Position numbers and translations under genes: made by a program. From the IMG/VR virus record IMGVR_UViG_3300027782_003934, positions 1 to 24,170 of that record: a stretch of DNA of 24,170 nucleotides, one strand, 5' to 3'. The notes under the pieces are model-generated. The model was not told where the DNA came from. It saw only the letters and a list, made by a program, of their open reading frames with translations, and ran no database searches. Below are positions 1 through 7,340 of this stretch, one piece after another (the first letter of the stretch is position 1; every line of letters begins with the position of its first letter). This DNA comes from a virus.

Positions 1-58
1 AAGATCTATTTGAGCACTATGCTCTATGAACTGCCCTTAACGGTACAATTCACAATTT

Positions 59-66
59 TATTTATA
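59..66 (-). promoter_or_regulatory. T4-type late promoter octamer
   Basis: The minus strand reads TATAAATA, the exact T4 late-promoter consensus. It lies just past the stop codon of the MazG-like gene and points out of the window to a gene below position 1. A 5-bp hairpin (GAGCA/TGCTC, 12-24) lies in the presumed leader. Confidence 0.6.
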
Positions 67-351
67 TCAGATATTCTCTAAATTCTGAATATTTGACCAC
101 TTTTTTAGCTTTTCAATTTTAGCAGTTTGAGCTCGCTCAATGTTGGTGTATGACACAATATCCATGCTGTGTAGGATATCAATCATTGCCATCATATCAC
201 CTAGCTCTTCTTCTAAATGCTCGCGGTTGGTTTTAGGCTTACCGGGTTTGAAGTTGTCTAGCCCAAATCTGCTGATTTTGCTAACTGCTTGAATTACTTC
301 TGCACATTCCTCTTGGAGAATGTCCATGACTTCTTTAGTTTGACTGTCCAT
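67..351 (-). CDS. MazG-like nucleotide pyrophosphohydrolase
   Basis: This 94-residue protein has the all-alpha MazG/dUTPase-like signature: EECAEVIQ near residues 14-21 and EEELGDMMA near residues 47-55, which give the ExxE and ExxD magnesium ligands. Small phage MazG proteins hydrolyse NTPs or dNTPs, or alarmones such as ppGpp, to monophosphates; which substrate applies cannot be read from the sequence. The ATG lies three bases beyond the stop of the upstream exonuclease gene, whose last codons supply an AAAGG ribosome-binding site, so the two are co-transcribed and probably coupled. The length is normal for a single-domain phage MazG. The family call is secure; the substrate is not. Confidence 0.8.
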   Translation of the reverse strand: MDSQTKEVMDILQEECAEVIQAVSKISRFGLDNFKPGKPKTNREHLEEELGDMMAMIDILHSMDIVSYTNIERAQTAKIEKLKKWSNIQNLENI

Positions 352-354
352 TTA

Positions 355-936
355 TTACCTTTGGTTAGCGAATGGTGCGATATAACTACCGTTGCTCATG
401 GTGCTGGTGCGCAGAGCCTTGTAGACATTTTGTACACCCACTGCTTGATTCCACGCATCTTCGAGAGCATGATGCTTTAATACTGGAGGACGATTGGGAT
501 TAATGCCTACATCAAAAATTGTACGGGTGTCGCGAACTTCCCAAAAACTCCAAGGAATAGCTTTGCCAATTTTACGGAAATACCATTCTAGGATAGTAAC
601 ATCAAATCCAGCACCGTGACTCCATACTCGCTTTCCGCCCCAACAAAACTTATACAGTTGTGTCATTGCTTCTTCAATGGAAATTCTGTTCTCAGGATCA
701 AATGCTTCGTTCTGAGCATCCTGGCTTTGATTAGCCCACCAATCTAGCGTCGCCTGGCTAACCGTAGCACCAATCCGATCACAACTATCAACATCAACAC
801 GGACATAAAATTTCTCACATTTCTTTTCGTTTACATCGTCACCGAATGGATCAAATTTAACTGCTCCGATGGTGAGGATTGTGGCGGAGGGGAGTACGTC
901 AAGCGTCTCCAAGTCGATCATAATATCTGTGTTCAT
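355..936 (-). CDS. DEDDh-family 3'-5' exonuclease (Rv2179c-like)
   Basis: The 193-residue protein starts with an exonuclease motif I (MIDLET, D8 and E10). Motif II is GAGFDVTIL (D112), and the C-terminal motif is HHALED with H155 and D160 in the DEDDh arrangement. The overall form resembles the Rv2179c-like exoribonuclease family common in tailed phages. It probably trims RNA or DNA 3' ends; the substrate is not evident. A near-consensus sigma-70 promoter at 943-971 places the expected start site on or within a base or two of this ATG, so the mRNA may be leaderless. No Shine-Dalgarno sequence is possible in that case. It is followed at once by the MazG-like gene. Confidence 0.85.
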   Translation of the reverse strand: MNTDIMIDLETLDVLPSATILTIGAVKFDPFGDDVNEKKCEKFYVRVDVDSCDRIGATVSQATLDWWANQSQDAQNEAFDPENRISIEEAMTQLYKFCWGGKRVWSHGAGFDVTILEWYFRKIGKAIPWSFWEVRDTRTIFDVGINPNRPPVLKHHALEDAWNQAVGVQNVYKALRTSTMSNGSYIAPFANQR

Positions 937-942
937 ACAGTT

Positions 943-971
943 ATTATACTACCTTTCTGACCAATGGTCAA
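943..971 (-). promoter_or_regulatory. sigma-70 promoter with 13-bp palindrome
   Basis: The -35 is TTGACC (966-971) and the -10 is TATAAT (943-948), with a 17-bp spacer. A perfect palindrome TGACCA-T-TGGTCA (958-970) covers most of the -35 and is a plausible operator. The -10 ends seven bases before the A of the exonuclease ATG. Confidence 0.75.
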
Positions 972-974
972 TGA

Positions 975-1211
975 TTAAAACAGTTTAGGGGGAAGTTGTT
1001 GATCGCGGAGTTTTTTACGCCAACGTGCTTTGGCAGCACCTTTTTTGCGTTTGCGTTCAGTGGTGGGTTTTTCATAGAATTCTTTGGCACGTAGAGTATC
1101 TAGTGTACCAGCTTCTTCGATTTTCTTTTTAAATCGACGTAGAGCCTGATTGATATTTTCGTTTTCTTTTAGAACAACGCCAGTACCTTTTGATTTACTA
1201 AATCTATTCAT
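975..1211 (-). CDS. rpsU: Ribosomal protein bS21, phage-encoded
   Basis: The 78-residue protein matches bS21: [14 protein letters not shown] followed by an Arg/Lys-rich helix containing [23 protein letters not shown]. bS21 sits on the 30S platform near the anti-Shine-Dalgarno sequence and aids initiation. The protein is slightly longer than the usual 65-71 residues, with a short C-terminal extension ending in PKLF. Its ATG overlaps the stop of the upstream unknown gene in an ATGA, indicating translational coupling. Phage copies of bS21 are known in pelagiphages and other aquatic phages; they are thought to compete with host bS21 and bias initiation toward phage messages, which is inference here. 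Confidence 0.92.
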   Translation of the reverse strand: MNRFSKSKGTGVVLKENENINQALRRFKKKIEEAGTLDTLRAKEFYEKPTTERKRKKGAAKARWRKKLRDQQLPPKLF

Positions 1212-1600
1212 GATGATTTTGAGACTTTTTCCAATAAAATTAAAATTTCTTCAACACTATATATAGCACGATCGTTGGCCATATGTAAATCTTTTAGATT
1301 TCCAAAATAATAAGATCGTGGTTGAGCGGCCACCCAACCTATGATTAATTCTATAGCGCCATTATTTTCAGGACTAGCATTGAATATAATTAAATCACCT
1401 TTGACAATTTTGTCCATCAACCATTCAATAGAATTTCCCATTTTCCAAACATAGTTTATGATGGTATAAGGCAGTGTGGTCTGCATTAATGCATTAGAAA
1501 CAATAGAACTGTGTTCTTCTGTTAGTTCTACGTGAACAATTCGAATACCCTGTAACAAGGTATCGTCTGGTGGGGTAACAACTAGAATACGGTCACTCAT
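1208..1600 (-). CDS. Conserved-looking hypothetical protein
   Basis: I do not recognise this 130-residue protein. It opens with a beta-strand-like segment (ILVVTPPDD) and alternates strands and helices with no transmembrane segment or signal peptide, suggesting a small soluble alpha/beta fold. An upstream in-frame ATG at 1627 exists, but the ATG at 1600 overlaps the stop of the membrane-protein gene in an ATGA, the junction style used throughout this window, so I place the start there. Its own stop overlaps the bS21 start in the same way. It therefore sits between the membrane coiled-coil protein and bS21 in one operon. Confidence 0.7.
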   Translation of the reverse strand: MSDRILVVTPPDDTLLQGIRIVHVELTEEHSSIVSNALMQTTLPYTIINYVWKMGNSIEWLMDKIVKGDLIIFNASPENNGAIELIIGWVAAQPRSYYFGNLKDLHMANDRAIYSVEEILILLEKVSKSS

Positions 1601-3075
1601 TTCTTGGCGTCTTGAATTCGTTGCCAAATTGTACGTTCGTTCTGTTCAGCATTTTGTTGATAGTTTTCTTTGATACGTTTGATCTGATTGCCCTGTTCAT
1701 CATGTTCCATCCACGACACATCAGAAACACCACGTTCTTCAGCCCACTCTTTGGCCTTTGCTGATTCTTCTGTGTCGGGATTTTCATCAGCCCATTTCTT
1801 GGCTTCTACGGCAGCTTCATCTACAAAGTCTGCCCGAGGCTTGAGATAATCGTACCACGGTAAATGATCTATGATGCCTTTTGCTAATAACTGTCTTTGA
1901 AACTTTAGGCTGGAATCTGGATTATCATGTTTCCATGCTGCCATTGCCTGCTTTTCTGTTTCAGGAACAGACGCTAAAATTTCTGAGTCTTCTAGTTCAC
2001 GCTCTTGTTCTACAGCTTTCTCAGCCTCTTCGATCATTTTGTTCCATTGTTCTAACGGCAAGTCTTCTACCGTTTCTACTGGCTTTTCCTCTGTTGCTGT
2101 TATATCACCTCCTAGTGCAGTCAACGGTGTTTCGCCTGGAACTTCTGTGTGTGTTTGTAATTTATATGCTGAAGGGAATGGCCAGTATGCTGAGGCTGCC
2201 GGACCAAAATGGTGCTGTGTAGATTCTTCTTCGGGCTCTACCTCTGTTTCTTCAGGAACCGGTTCTATGGCATCAGCTGCTAAATTTTCTTCTTCTTGTT
2301 TTCGAAACCATTGGAAACTGTACTGGCTGGCCAATAATAGAATCACTGCCAGCGGATCAAACACCACCACTATGATAATGATCACCCAGGTCACTGCTTT
2401 TTCTAATATGTTGGCATCTGGATTGTCTCCGTAGATAAAATTGGCAATATATTTTATTGGCCCTACTTCAGCCTCGACCTTTCGTACTTCCGCCGCGATG
2501 GGCGCACGTTCTTCGCTAACGGCGGCAACAATTTTCTGTTCGGCCGCAATCTCAGATTGAAGGCGGACTCTTTCTTTTTGCTGTGCTCTTCGGAGTCCAA
2601 CAGCCTTGTCAGCACCTTTTTCATCACTGCTTCGACCCATAACTTGGTCCACAGCCTCATCCATCTGTCTAAGCGCCTTACGGTTCGCATCTATATTGTC
2701 CTTGGCTGTTTTGATCTTTTCGTCGTAGATTGCAATCCTGCTCTGTACATCGCCGGACACAAGACTTTGATCACTGTGTGCTTTGCTTAGGAATCCAAAG
2801 ATACCCATGCTGGTAATCAACATTAATATGGCAATGGCTGCTAGTAGATAGGCTCGGATAAAATACGGTGCTCGAGTCCAATTTTGTTTGAGCCATACAG
2901 TGCCGGCAAGTTTGCTGATTTCCAAGGCCACACCCATCACAATGATTGGGATGACTGCCGCAGAGAATATGGCCACTAGTCCAGCCACACTGTAATAGAT
3001 GGCCACCGCAGATACTGTTAAACCGCTGAGTAAGGCTGACCAGGCAATGAATTTGTCGCTTGTATGTATTCTCAT
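1597..3075 (-). CDS. Phage membrane protein with coiled coil (DUF4407-like architecture)
   Basis: The 492-residue protein has hydrophobic helices at about 10-30, 31-52 and 74-97, then a charged coiled-coil-like stretch (about 105-205). A fourth helix at about 226-250 contains IIIVVVFDPLAVILLLAS. A long acidic C-terminal tail (about 255-492) is rich in Glu. Helix-coil-helix layouts with an FDPLAV-type last helix occur in DUF4407-like proteins, but I cannot confirm membership. It is probably an inner-membrane protein with the coiled coil on one side and the acidic tail in the cytoplasm. A TAAATATT element just upstream resembles the late-promoter motif. The role is unknown. Confidence 0.75.
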   Translation of the reverse strand: MRIHTSDKFIAWSALLSGLTVSAVAIYYSVAGLVAIFSAAVIPIIVMGVALEISKLAGTVWLKQNWTRAPYFIRAYLLAAIAILMLITSMGIFGFLSKAHSDQSLVSGDVQSRIAIYDEKIKTAKDNIDANRKALRQMDEAVDQVMGRSSDEKGADKAVGLRRAQQKERVRLQSEIAAEQKIVAAVSEERAPIAAEVRKVEAEVGPIKYIANFIYGDNPDANILEKAVTWVIIIIVVVFDPLAVILLLASQYSFQWFRKQEEENLAADAIEPVPEETEVEPEEESTQHHFGPAASAYWPFPSAYKLQTHTEVPGETPLTALGGDITATEEKPVETVEDLPLEQWNKMIEEAEKAVEQERELEDSEILASVPETEKQAMAAWKHDNPDSSLKFQRQLLAKGIIDHLPWYDYLKPRADFVDEAAVEAKKWADENPDTEESAKAKEWAEERGVSDVSWMEHDEQGNQIKRIKENYQQNAEQNERTIWQRIQDAKK

Positions 3076-3080
3076 GAACT

Positions 3081-3088
3081 AATATTTA
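3081..3088 (-). promoter_or_regulatory. Possible late-promoter-like element
   Basis: The minus strand reads CTAAATATTAG just before the membrane-protein gene, overlapping the stop codon of the gene upstream. It is a weaker version of the TAAATACT element seen elsewhere in the window. Confidence 0.3.
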
Positions 3089-3454
3089 GCTGTACCAGTG
3101 CCACCTATTATCTACTTCGTTAAAGCAGGCGGTGGTTTGTAGATTTTTCTGCATGTTATGTGCGATAACACTCACGTGCAGGCGTTTGCATAATGTGCCA
3201 TTTCTAGGAAACTGCCAGGCCACTCTAACTGTACCACTGGCGTTGTTCTTGTACCATCTTGAGAACTGTCCAGGTTGTACTTCTTCTAGAGCCAGGATCA
3301 GTGAACTGTAGTAGGCATCTTTCTGATCAGCATCAAGACCCTTGAACCAACCAAAACTGACATTGAGAATCTGTTCCAGCCAAGGCCCGTTGGTCTCTGG
3401 ATAGAATTTAGGATTTTCTATGTTGACAGTCTGTGCGTTAGTGGACGTATTCAT
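3086..3454 (-). CDS. Small secreted protein resembling the 17-kDa surface-antigen C-terminal domain
   Basis: From the ATG at 3454 this gives 122 residues. The open frame extends to 3553, but that part lies inside the upstream lipoprotein gene in another frame. Alternative TTG or GTG starts a few codons upstream would add a hydrophobic stretch (VLLLVM), giving a better signal peptide before NAQ. The C-terminal half (W-Y-K-N-N-A-S-G, then a Cys-Lys-Arg, then T-A-C-F, then a final W) follows the spacing of bacterial 17-kDa surface-antigen-like domains, with two cysteines that could pair. It ends a run of envelope proteins after the SleB hydrolase. The start is uncertain. Confidence 0.55.
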   Translation of the reverse strand: MNTSTNAQTVNIENPKFYPETNGPWLEQILNVSFGWFKGLDADQKDAYYSSLILALEEVQPGQFSRWYKNNASGTVRVAWQFPRNGTLCKRLHVSVIAHNMQKNLQTTACFNEVDNRWHWYS

Positions 3455-3788
3455 AACCAACAACAGCACCGTTGTGGTCAAGAATCTGACAGCTTTTGAT
3501 TTGTACGTTAACAAGTTTATCTCCAGATTGAACAGTTCTATTTGCGATACCACATTGGCCAGCCATGCCCATTCTCACAGCAGTAAGCCGTTTGAATTGA
3601 TCATCAGTGCATTCAACCACAGTCTTGCTTTCTACCCTCTCACCATTCTGAGTCTGGATGGTTTGGCTGGTGTGACAGTACTGTGGTTTCTGTGCCTGCA
3701 CCCTGGGAGCTGAGCCACATCCTGTCAGCGCCATAACACAGGCCAACAAGAATGTGGGTACCACTGCAACAGCAAGAGCTCGCATCAT
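3438..3788 (-). CDS. Small lipoprotein
   Basis: The 116-residue protein has a clear lipoprotein signal: basic start, hydrophobic core and a lipobox LTGC with the acylated Cys at residue 24. The mature part holds several Cys residues and no domain I recognise. The start overlaps the stop of the lipoprotein gene upstream (CAATGATG); either of two adjacent ATGs could be used. It lies in the same operon as the SleB-type hydrolase region. A role as an outer-membrane spanin-like partner in lysis or as an envelope modifier is possible but unproven. Confidence 0.75.
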   Translation of the reverse strand: MMRALAVAVVPTFLLACVMALTGCGSAPRVQAQKPQYCHTSQTIQTQNGERVESKTVVECTDDQFKRLTAVRMGMAGQCGIANRTVQSGDKLVNVQIKSCQILDHNGAVVGYEYVH

Positions 3789-4264
3789 TGTGCCTTGGCT
3801 TGTTTGGCTTCAGCGATCAACTGCTCAAATACATCTTTCTTCATTTCAAGACGAGCATAAGTGTAGTGACGTCCGTTCATAGTGAAATGACCTTTTTCGG
3901 TTTTCACATGTTTACGGATAGCAGTATCTTGAACCTTGTAAGAAATCAAAGTACGAGTGGTTTTCTTGTCGTCTTTGATATCGATAACGGTTTCAGAATT
4001 AACTGTACCGTTGATGCGTTTTGCAAAGTTGTTCATTGCAATAGCATCCATTTGTTCTTCAGCTGCCTGAGCGTATGCTGATTCTCCTGCACCGCAGGAA
4101 TAGACCATGTCTTCTTTCCACCAGAACCAACCCTTGACGCCTTCTTGAGCACAGCTCTGATACCAATCTGGTTGTGCATAGGTCTTGCGATCTGGAATAT
4201 CCTTCATCGAAGAACAGCCTGTAATGGCTGCTGCCATTAAGCCTACCAAAATTACCTTTTTCAT
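3785..4264 (-). CDS. Small lipoprotein
   Basis: Starting at the ATG at 4264, the 159-residue protein opens with a compact lipoprotein signal, MKKVILVGLMAAAITGC, with the lipid-attached Cys at residue 17. The frame could open earlier at 4327, but only this start has a spaced AAAGG ribosome-binding site and lies downstream of the promoter at 4299-4327. The mature region contains two further Cys (YQSCAQEG and VYSCGAGES) and an alpha/beta-looking C-terminal half; I do not recognise the family. It is the first gene of the transcript covering the two lipoproteins and the secreted protein. Confidence 0.8.
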   Translation of the reverse strand: MKKVILVGLMAAAITGCSSMKDIPDRKTYAQPDWYQSCAQEGVKGWFWWKEDMVYSCGAGESAYAQAAEEQMDAIAMNNFAKRINGTVNSETVIDIKDDKKTTRTLISYKVQDTAIRKHVKTEKGHFTMNGRHYTYARLEMKKDVFEQLIAEAKQAKAQ

Positions 4265-4298
4265 CGTATACCTTTCTGTGTGTGTTAACGATAACAAT

Positions 4299-4327
4299 AG
4301 TATAGCACCATAGCTGACCAAAGTCAA
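4299..4327 (-). promoter_or_regulatory. sigma-70 promoter upstream of lipoprotein genes
   Basis: The -35 is TTGACT (4322-4327), the -10 is TATACT (4299-4304) and the spacer is 17 bp. An interrupted palindrome TGAC-N4-GTCA (4315-4326) covers the -35 and resembles the palindrome in the exonuclease promoter at 958-970. The leader contains a CACACACA run before the ribosome-binding site. Confidence 0.75.
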
Positions 4328-4344
4328 CTAGGTGCTTTACCAAA

Positions 4345-4644
4345 TTATTTGAAGAAGATTAGAGCCATTAGAACTGCCTGGATAATAAATCCAAATCCGA
4401 TTGTGACAATGTTCAACATGTCTTTTTGGATTGTGGCTTTGACAAACAACAAGGTTAATCCTGTCCAAACCAACAGTACTAGATCTACCCCGGGCAGTCT
4501 GTCTGTGAGTCCTGCCATCACTGCTAACATGCTGGGCACAGTAGCAGAGTGAAGCACTATGGCAGCAAGCCAGCCAAATGTTTCTGCTGAGATTGTAGAG
4601 ATTTTGGTTTGAACAAATGTCTTGACTTGATTGATGTCGATCAT
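4345..4644 (-). CDS. Three-helix membrane protein, possible holin
   Basis: The 99-residue protein has predicted helices at about 22-46, 53-70 and 77-98, a short charged N-terminus and a single C-terminal Lys. Size, three helices and position directly after a peptidoglycan hydrolase gene (ATGA overlap) fit a class I holin. There is no family motif I can name, so this is a context-based suggestion. A ribosome-binding site AAAGGAACC sits inside the end of the hydrolase gene. An alternative is a generic inner-membrane protein unrelated to lysis. Confidence 0.6.
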   Translation of the reverse strand: MIDINQVKTFVQTKISTISAETFGWLAAIVLHSATVPSMLAVMAGLTDRLPGVDLVLLVWTGLTLLFVKATIQKDMLNIVTIGFGFIIQAVLMALIFFK

Positions 4645-5195
4645 ATTTTGGTTCCTTTCTGTTTATAAAAAATGTGTTGTCCAATTTGACCTATTTTATC
4701 TAGCTGCCATCTCGGGTTAACGTAGGTGGCATGATAAAACAAAGCATCTTTGAGAATAGATAATCTAAATCCTTCCAAAAGAACTTTTTTAGCGACTTCA
4801 TAGCTTTCATTATAGGCTTCCTTGTTTATCGGTCTGTTTCTATGTACGGAATCACATGCCCATGAGAATTGACATACAACTTTTTCCATAAAAACATTTT
4901 TTTGATACACTACACCGCAGACATCGTTGCCGAATTTACCAGCGGCTACCCGATTCATAGTTACCTGCGCTACTGCAACTTTACCTTCGAAGGGCTCATA
5001 CCCTGCTTCACGGTAAATGTTGATGGCCAAACAATCCAACTGTTTTTCACGTGTTTGTATTGAAACCACGTCATTGCTGTAGGCACCATTCTGCTGTCTC
5101 AATTGTTGAAACTTGGCAGCGGTCATGGTCGTAACTAGACACGCCACAGCGATCAATCCTAGTACATAGGATACTAACTTAATTGACTTTTCCAT
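4641..5195 (-). CDS. SleB-type cell-wall hydrolase with N-terminal membrane anchor
   Basis: The 184-residue protein has an N-terminal hydrophobic segment (about 6-26), then a Hydrolase_2/SleB domain. Visible motifs are IYREAGYEP with the catalytic Glu at 63, VAQVTMNRV, ALFYHATYVNPRW and IGQHIFY. Such enzymes cleave the glycan strand of peptidoglycan. The frame could open 14 codons earlier, but the ATG at 5195 follows an excellent AAAGGAGG, so it is the start. The uncleaved-looking anchor is typical of secreted or signal-anchor endolysins that reach the periplasm by the Sec system. It is followed by a possible holin. About 296 bases of structured non-coding sequence precede it. Confidence 0.85.
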   Translation of the reverse strand: MEKSIKLVSYVLGLIAVACLVTTMTAAKFQQLRQQNGAYSNDVVSIQTREKQLDCLAINIYREAGYEPFEGKVAVAQVTMNRVAAGKFGNDVCGVVYQKNVFMEKVVCQFSWACDSVHRNRPINKEAYNESYEVAKKVLLEGFRLSILKDALFYHATYVNPRWQLDKIGQIGQHIFYKQKGTKI

Positions 5196-5239
5196 AAGTC
5201 CTCCTTTAACTTGGTGCGATCCAAAACTATAGATCACAT

Positions 5240-5491
5240 TACATAAAGGGAGTTAACTTCACGAGGCTCTGAAAGAACCCTACTTTCGTGTAGTTGTCTC
5301 CATTGGACGCACTGTCTCATAATCAGTGTGCCTTTGGCGACCCTTGGCTTCCCGAAAATACGGGTTTCTCATTGGCCAAGACCCGCGGAACCGTTTCAGC
5401 TTGTGACATACTTTGGTTCTACTATCTTAGTTTCTTTGCGAAACGTTTAATATATAGTCGATATTTTGGATTCATAGACTAAAACCGGCGA
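5240..5491 (-). ncRNA. Candidate structured RNA or long structured leader
   Basis: This stretch between two genes has no convincing coding frame but many local hairpins on the minus strand. They are GTTTC-GCAAA-GAAAC; CTTGGC/GCCAAG enclosing CCCG-TATTTT-CGGG; CACTG/CAGTG; CTAC-ACGAAA-GTAG; and GGTTC-TTTCA-GAGCC enclosed by CACGA/TCGTG. It could be a free small RNA or the 5' leader of the SleB gene. It lacks tRNA, RNase P and tmRNA hallmarks. I cannot name the class or set exact ends. Confidence 0.4.
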
Positions 5492-5887
5492 TTATCGACG
5501 CATTCTGGCAATATCAACGGCTTCTTCGTCGCTGAAGACTGGCACGGCATTGCTTTTGTGCATTGTAGCAATGCCTTTGACTTTGGTTCCTGTATACACG
5601 TTGGCAGGTTTGAGTGTGGCATTACCACCTGTGTCCACACTTTTGATGTGTGCAGTGGTATTGCGGCCCTCTGGTATTGTCAAACTGTAACTGCTACTCA
5701 AACTAGGAGCAGATAATGCTCGAGTGCGTTTCTTATCTTCAATTTCCACAGCCCACCTCTTCTGTAGCTCTTTCCACGATTCGTCCAATTCACGAGCTTT
5801 TCGAGCGTGATCAGCAGAAGCAAATTTCTTTTTACCTTTTTTCTTGCCTGTGGTGCTAAGCCACGGACCTTCTAAATGCATACTCAA
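5492..5887 (-). CDS. Conserved-looking basic phage protein of unknown function
   Basis: The 131-residue protein has a Lys-rich N-terminal region (TTGKKKGKKKFASADHARKAR), a helical middle and an extended C-terminal half ending in GIATMHKSNAVPVFSDEEA and a final ARMRR. I do not recognise a function. The start is either TTG at 5887, seven bases after AGGAG, or ATG at 5881, thirteen bases after; the spacing favours TTG. Its promoter (5919-5947) lies across the end of the epimerase gene, so it is transcribed independently. The next feature downstream is the structured non-coding segment. Confidence 0.75.
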   Translation of the reverse strand: MSMHLEGPWLSTTGKKKGKKKFASADHARKARELDESWKELQKRWAVEIEDKKRTRALSAPSLSSSYSLTIPEGRNTTAHIKSVDTGGNATLKPANVYTGTKVKGIATMHKSNAVPVFSDEEAVDIARMRR

Positions 5888-5918
5888 AATAGCACTCCTA
5901 AAAATTTACTGTACACAC

Positions 5919-5947
5919 AGTATAACGTCTTTGTCAGTGTTTGTCAA
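5919..5947 (-). promoter_or_regulatory. Near-consensus sigma-70 promoter
   Basis: The -35 is TTGACA (5942-5947), the -10 is TATACT (5919-5924) and the spacer is 17 bp. It overlaps the last codons of the epimerase gene and drives the basic protein gene with a leader of about 25 bases. Confidence 0.8.
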
Positions 5948-6902
5948 CACCAAAATAGGGATCGTTTTTCAACCAATCATGGTAGTTTTGGAAACCTTGG
6001 GCTACATCAACTTTTGGATCAAATCCAAAATCTCTGCGAGCAGCATCAATGTTTAGAGCACCTCTGCTAGGGAAATCTAAATCACGATTACCTACAAAGA
6101 TTTCACCCTTACCTGCAACTTTTACAGCTAACTTGGCAGCATCTAGCAGACTGTGGCTGTGGCTTTTGGTAATGTTATAAGTTTTGTTGTCTGTGCGATC
6201 AGAAAGTGCGGCAGCAACGATTCCGTCAGCAGCATCGTCTACATAGGTAAAGTCTAGCGTTTCACTAGCACCGTTTACTCTAAGTGGGATGCCTCGCATG
6301 GCATTGAGAATAAACTTGCTTATCACTCGGTCTTCTACATCCAGCGGTCCATACACAGCACTGGGACGTATGATGGTATAAGCAAGATTGGTACGACGAG
6401 CATGATCTTTAACCAACCATTCTCCTGCCAGCTTGAGAATACCATATTGTCCCTGCGGGTGACATTCTGCATCTTCTGTGACATCATCTTTGAAATCACC
6501 GTAGACCATCGAGCTGGAAATGTAGATAAACTTTCGAACTTGGTATTGGTTGCTGTGGTCCAGCAAATTCAACAGGCCTTCTGACATGGTTCGACTTCCT
6601 CGGCCTGGGTGAGCATTCACTACCTTCTGTCGTGGAAAGCTGGCCATGTGTATGACTATTTCAGGCTTGTCAACGCTGAAACATGACTCCATGGTCCATT
6701 TATTCACAATATCAAGACAATAGTATTTTGTCAAGTCTAATCCTTGTGAACGTTGTGCTATGAGATGATCAATTTCTTCCTGAGGAATAATGTCATAATT
6801 GGTTTTTGTATCAATGATACTTACTGTGTGGCCCTGTGCCTGTAGTCGTCGAACTACATTATGACCAATAAGTCCTAGACCGCCTGTTACTAGAATGTTC
6901 AT
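5934..6902 (-). CDS. NAD-dependent sugar epimerase/dehydratase (WcaG-like)
   Basis: The 322-residue protein is an extended short-chain dehydrogenase. It has the Rossmann motif GGLGLIG (residues 7-13), an SSSMVYGD segment with catalytic Ser near 130, and YGILK with Tyr153 and Lys157. These enzymes epimerise or dehydrate NDP-sugars, commonly for lipopolysaccharide or capsule sugars. The length is normal and all catalytic residues are present. Its ATG overlaps the stop of the SGNH hydrolase gene. In a phage it may remodel host surface glycans or supply a sugar for glycosylation; the exact substrate cannot be told. Confidence 0.88.
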   Translation of the reverse strand: MNILVTGGLGLIGHNVVRRLQAQGHTVSIIDTKTNYDIIPQEEIDHLIAQRSQGLDLTKYYCLDIVNKWTMESCFSVDKPEIVIHMASFPRQKVVNAHPGRGSRTMSEGLLNLLDHSNQYQVRKFIYISSSMVYGDFKDDVTEDAECHPQGQYGILKLAGEWLVKDHARRTNLAYTIIRPSAVYGPLDVEDRVISKFILNAMRGIPLRVNGASETLDFTYVDDAADGIVAAALSDRTDNKTYNITKSHSHSLLDAAKLAVKVAGKGEIFVGNRDLDFPSRGALNIDAARRDFGFDPKVDVAQGFQNYHDWLKNDPYFGVDKH

Positions 6903-7309
6903 CGTGTTTGATTAGAAATAGTTTTATAACCCTTGCCCGTAGGGTGTACACGATCAGGGCTTAGATCGTGATTGCGAGTTTCGATAACATGATCATGATG
7001 CTTGTTAGCCACGGCCCAAACAGCCTTGCGTTTTTCTTCTTTAATGGCTGGCAGGATCCAATAAACTCGATCTGCCTTGACCAGTTGCCGCAGTGTGTTT
7101 AATTCTTCAAAGGTATTGATATTTTGAGTATCGTTTGATCCTAGACTGATGATGATGCTTTTGGCCTGCGTGTTACCTTTGGTATGCAGTATGTGCCGGT
7201 TCACATAGTCATAGCTGTTGATACCACTTTTGGCGAGAGTAACACATTCGGTACGAACCTGTCCCACACCTACTGCAAGGCTGTCGCCTAATATCAAACA
7301 TTCTAACAT
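6899..7309 (-). CDS. Small SGNH/GDSL-type hydrolase
   Basis: The 136-residue protein has SGNH blocks in order: GDSLAVG (Ser10), SG at 28-29, GSND with Asn59, and SPDRVHP with Asp119 and His122. The family comprises esterases, lipases and carbohydrate O-deacetylases. The frame runs upstream to 7393, but the ATG at 7309 follows a GGAGG and lies downstream of a near-perfect promoter, so it is the start. The protein is short for the family and keeps only a minimal core. Its coupling to the epimerase suggests a role in trimming or decorating a surface glycan. Confidence 0.8.
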   Translation of the reverse strand: MLECLILGDSLAVGVGQVRTECVTLAKSGINSYDYVNRHILHTKGNTQAKSIIISLGSNDTQNINTFEELNTLRQLVKADRVYWILPAIKEEKRKAVWAVANKHHDHVIETRNHDLSPDRVHPTGKGYKTISNQTR

Positions 7310-7340
7310 GATTCCTCCGAAAATTTCTATCATAAAATAT

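Noticed and set aside
1881-2434. Overlapping plus-strand open frames of over 100 codons
   Set aside because: They are the antisense of the 492-residue membrane-protein gene, have low-complexity translations and no ribosome-binding sites. The same holds for the plus-strand frames opposite the tail spike, nrdA and the 585-residue gene.
4059-4684. Alternative minus-strand frames of 94 and 115 codons
   Set aside because: They overlap the lipoprotein and three-helix membrane genes in another frame, lack start signals and give translations without plausible structure.
5300-5345. tRNA-like anticodon loop CTCATAA on the plus strand between GC-rich arms
   Set aside because: The arms do not extend to a full cloverleaf: no T-loop TTCRA, no D-arm, and the loop is closed by a mismatch. 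It is one hairpin of the structured segment.
5240-5491. wcaG RNA motif of cyanophages
   Set aside because: A WcaG-like epimerase is nearby, but this segment lies downstream of it and in front of the hydrolase gene. I cannot match it to the motif by eye.
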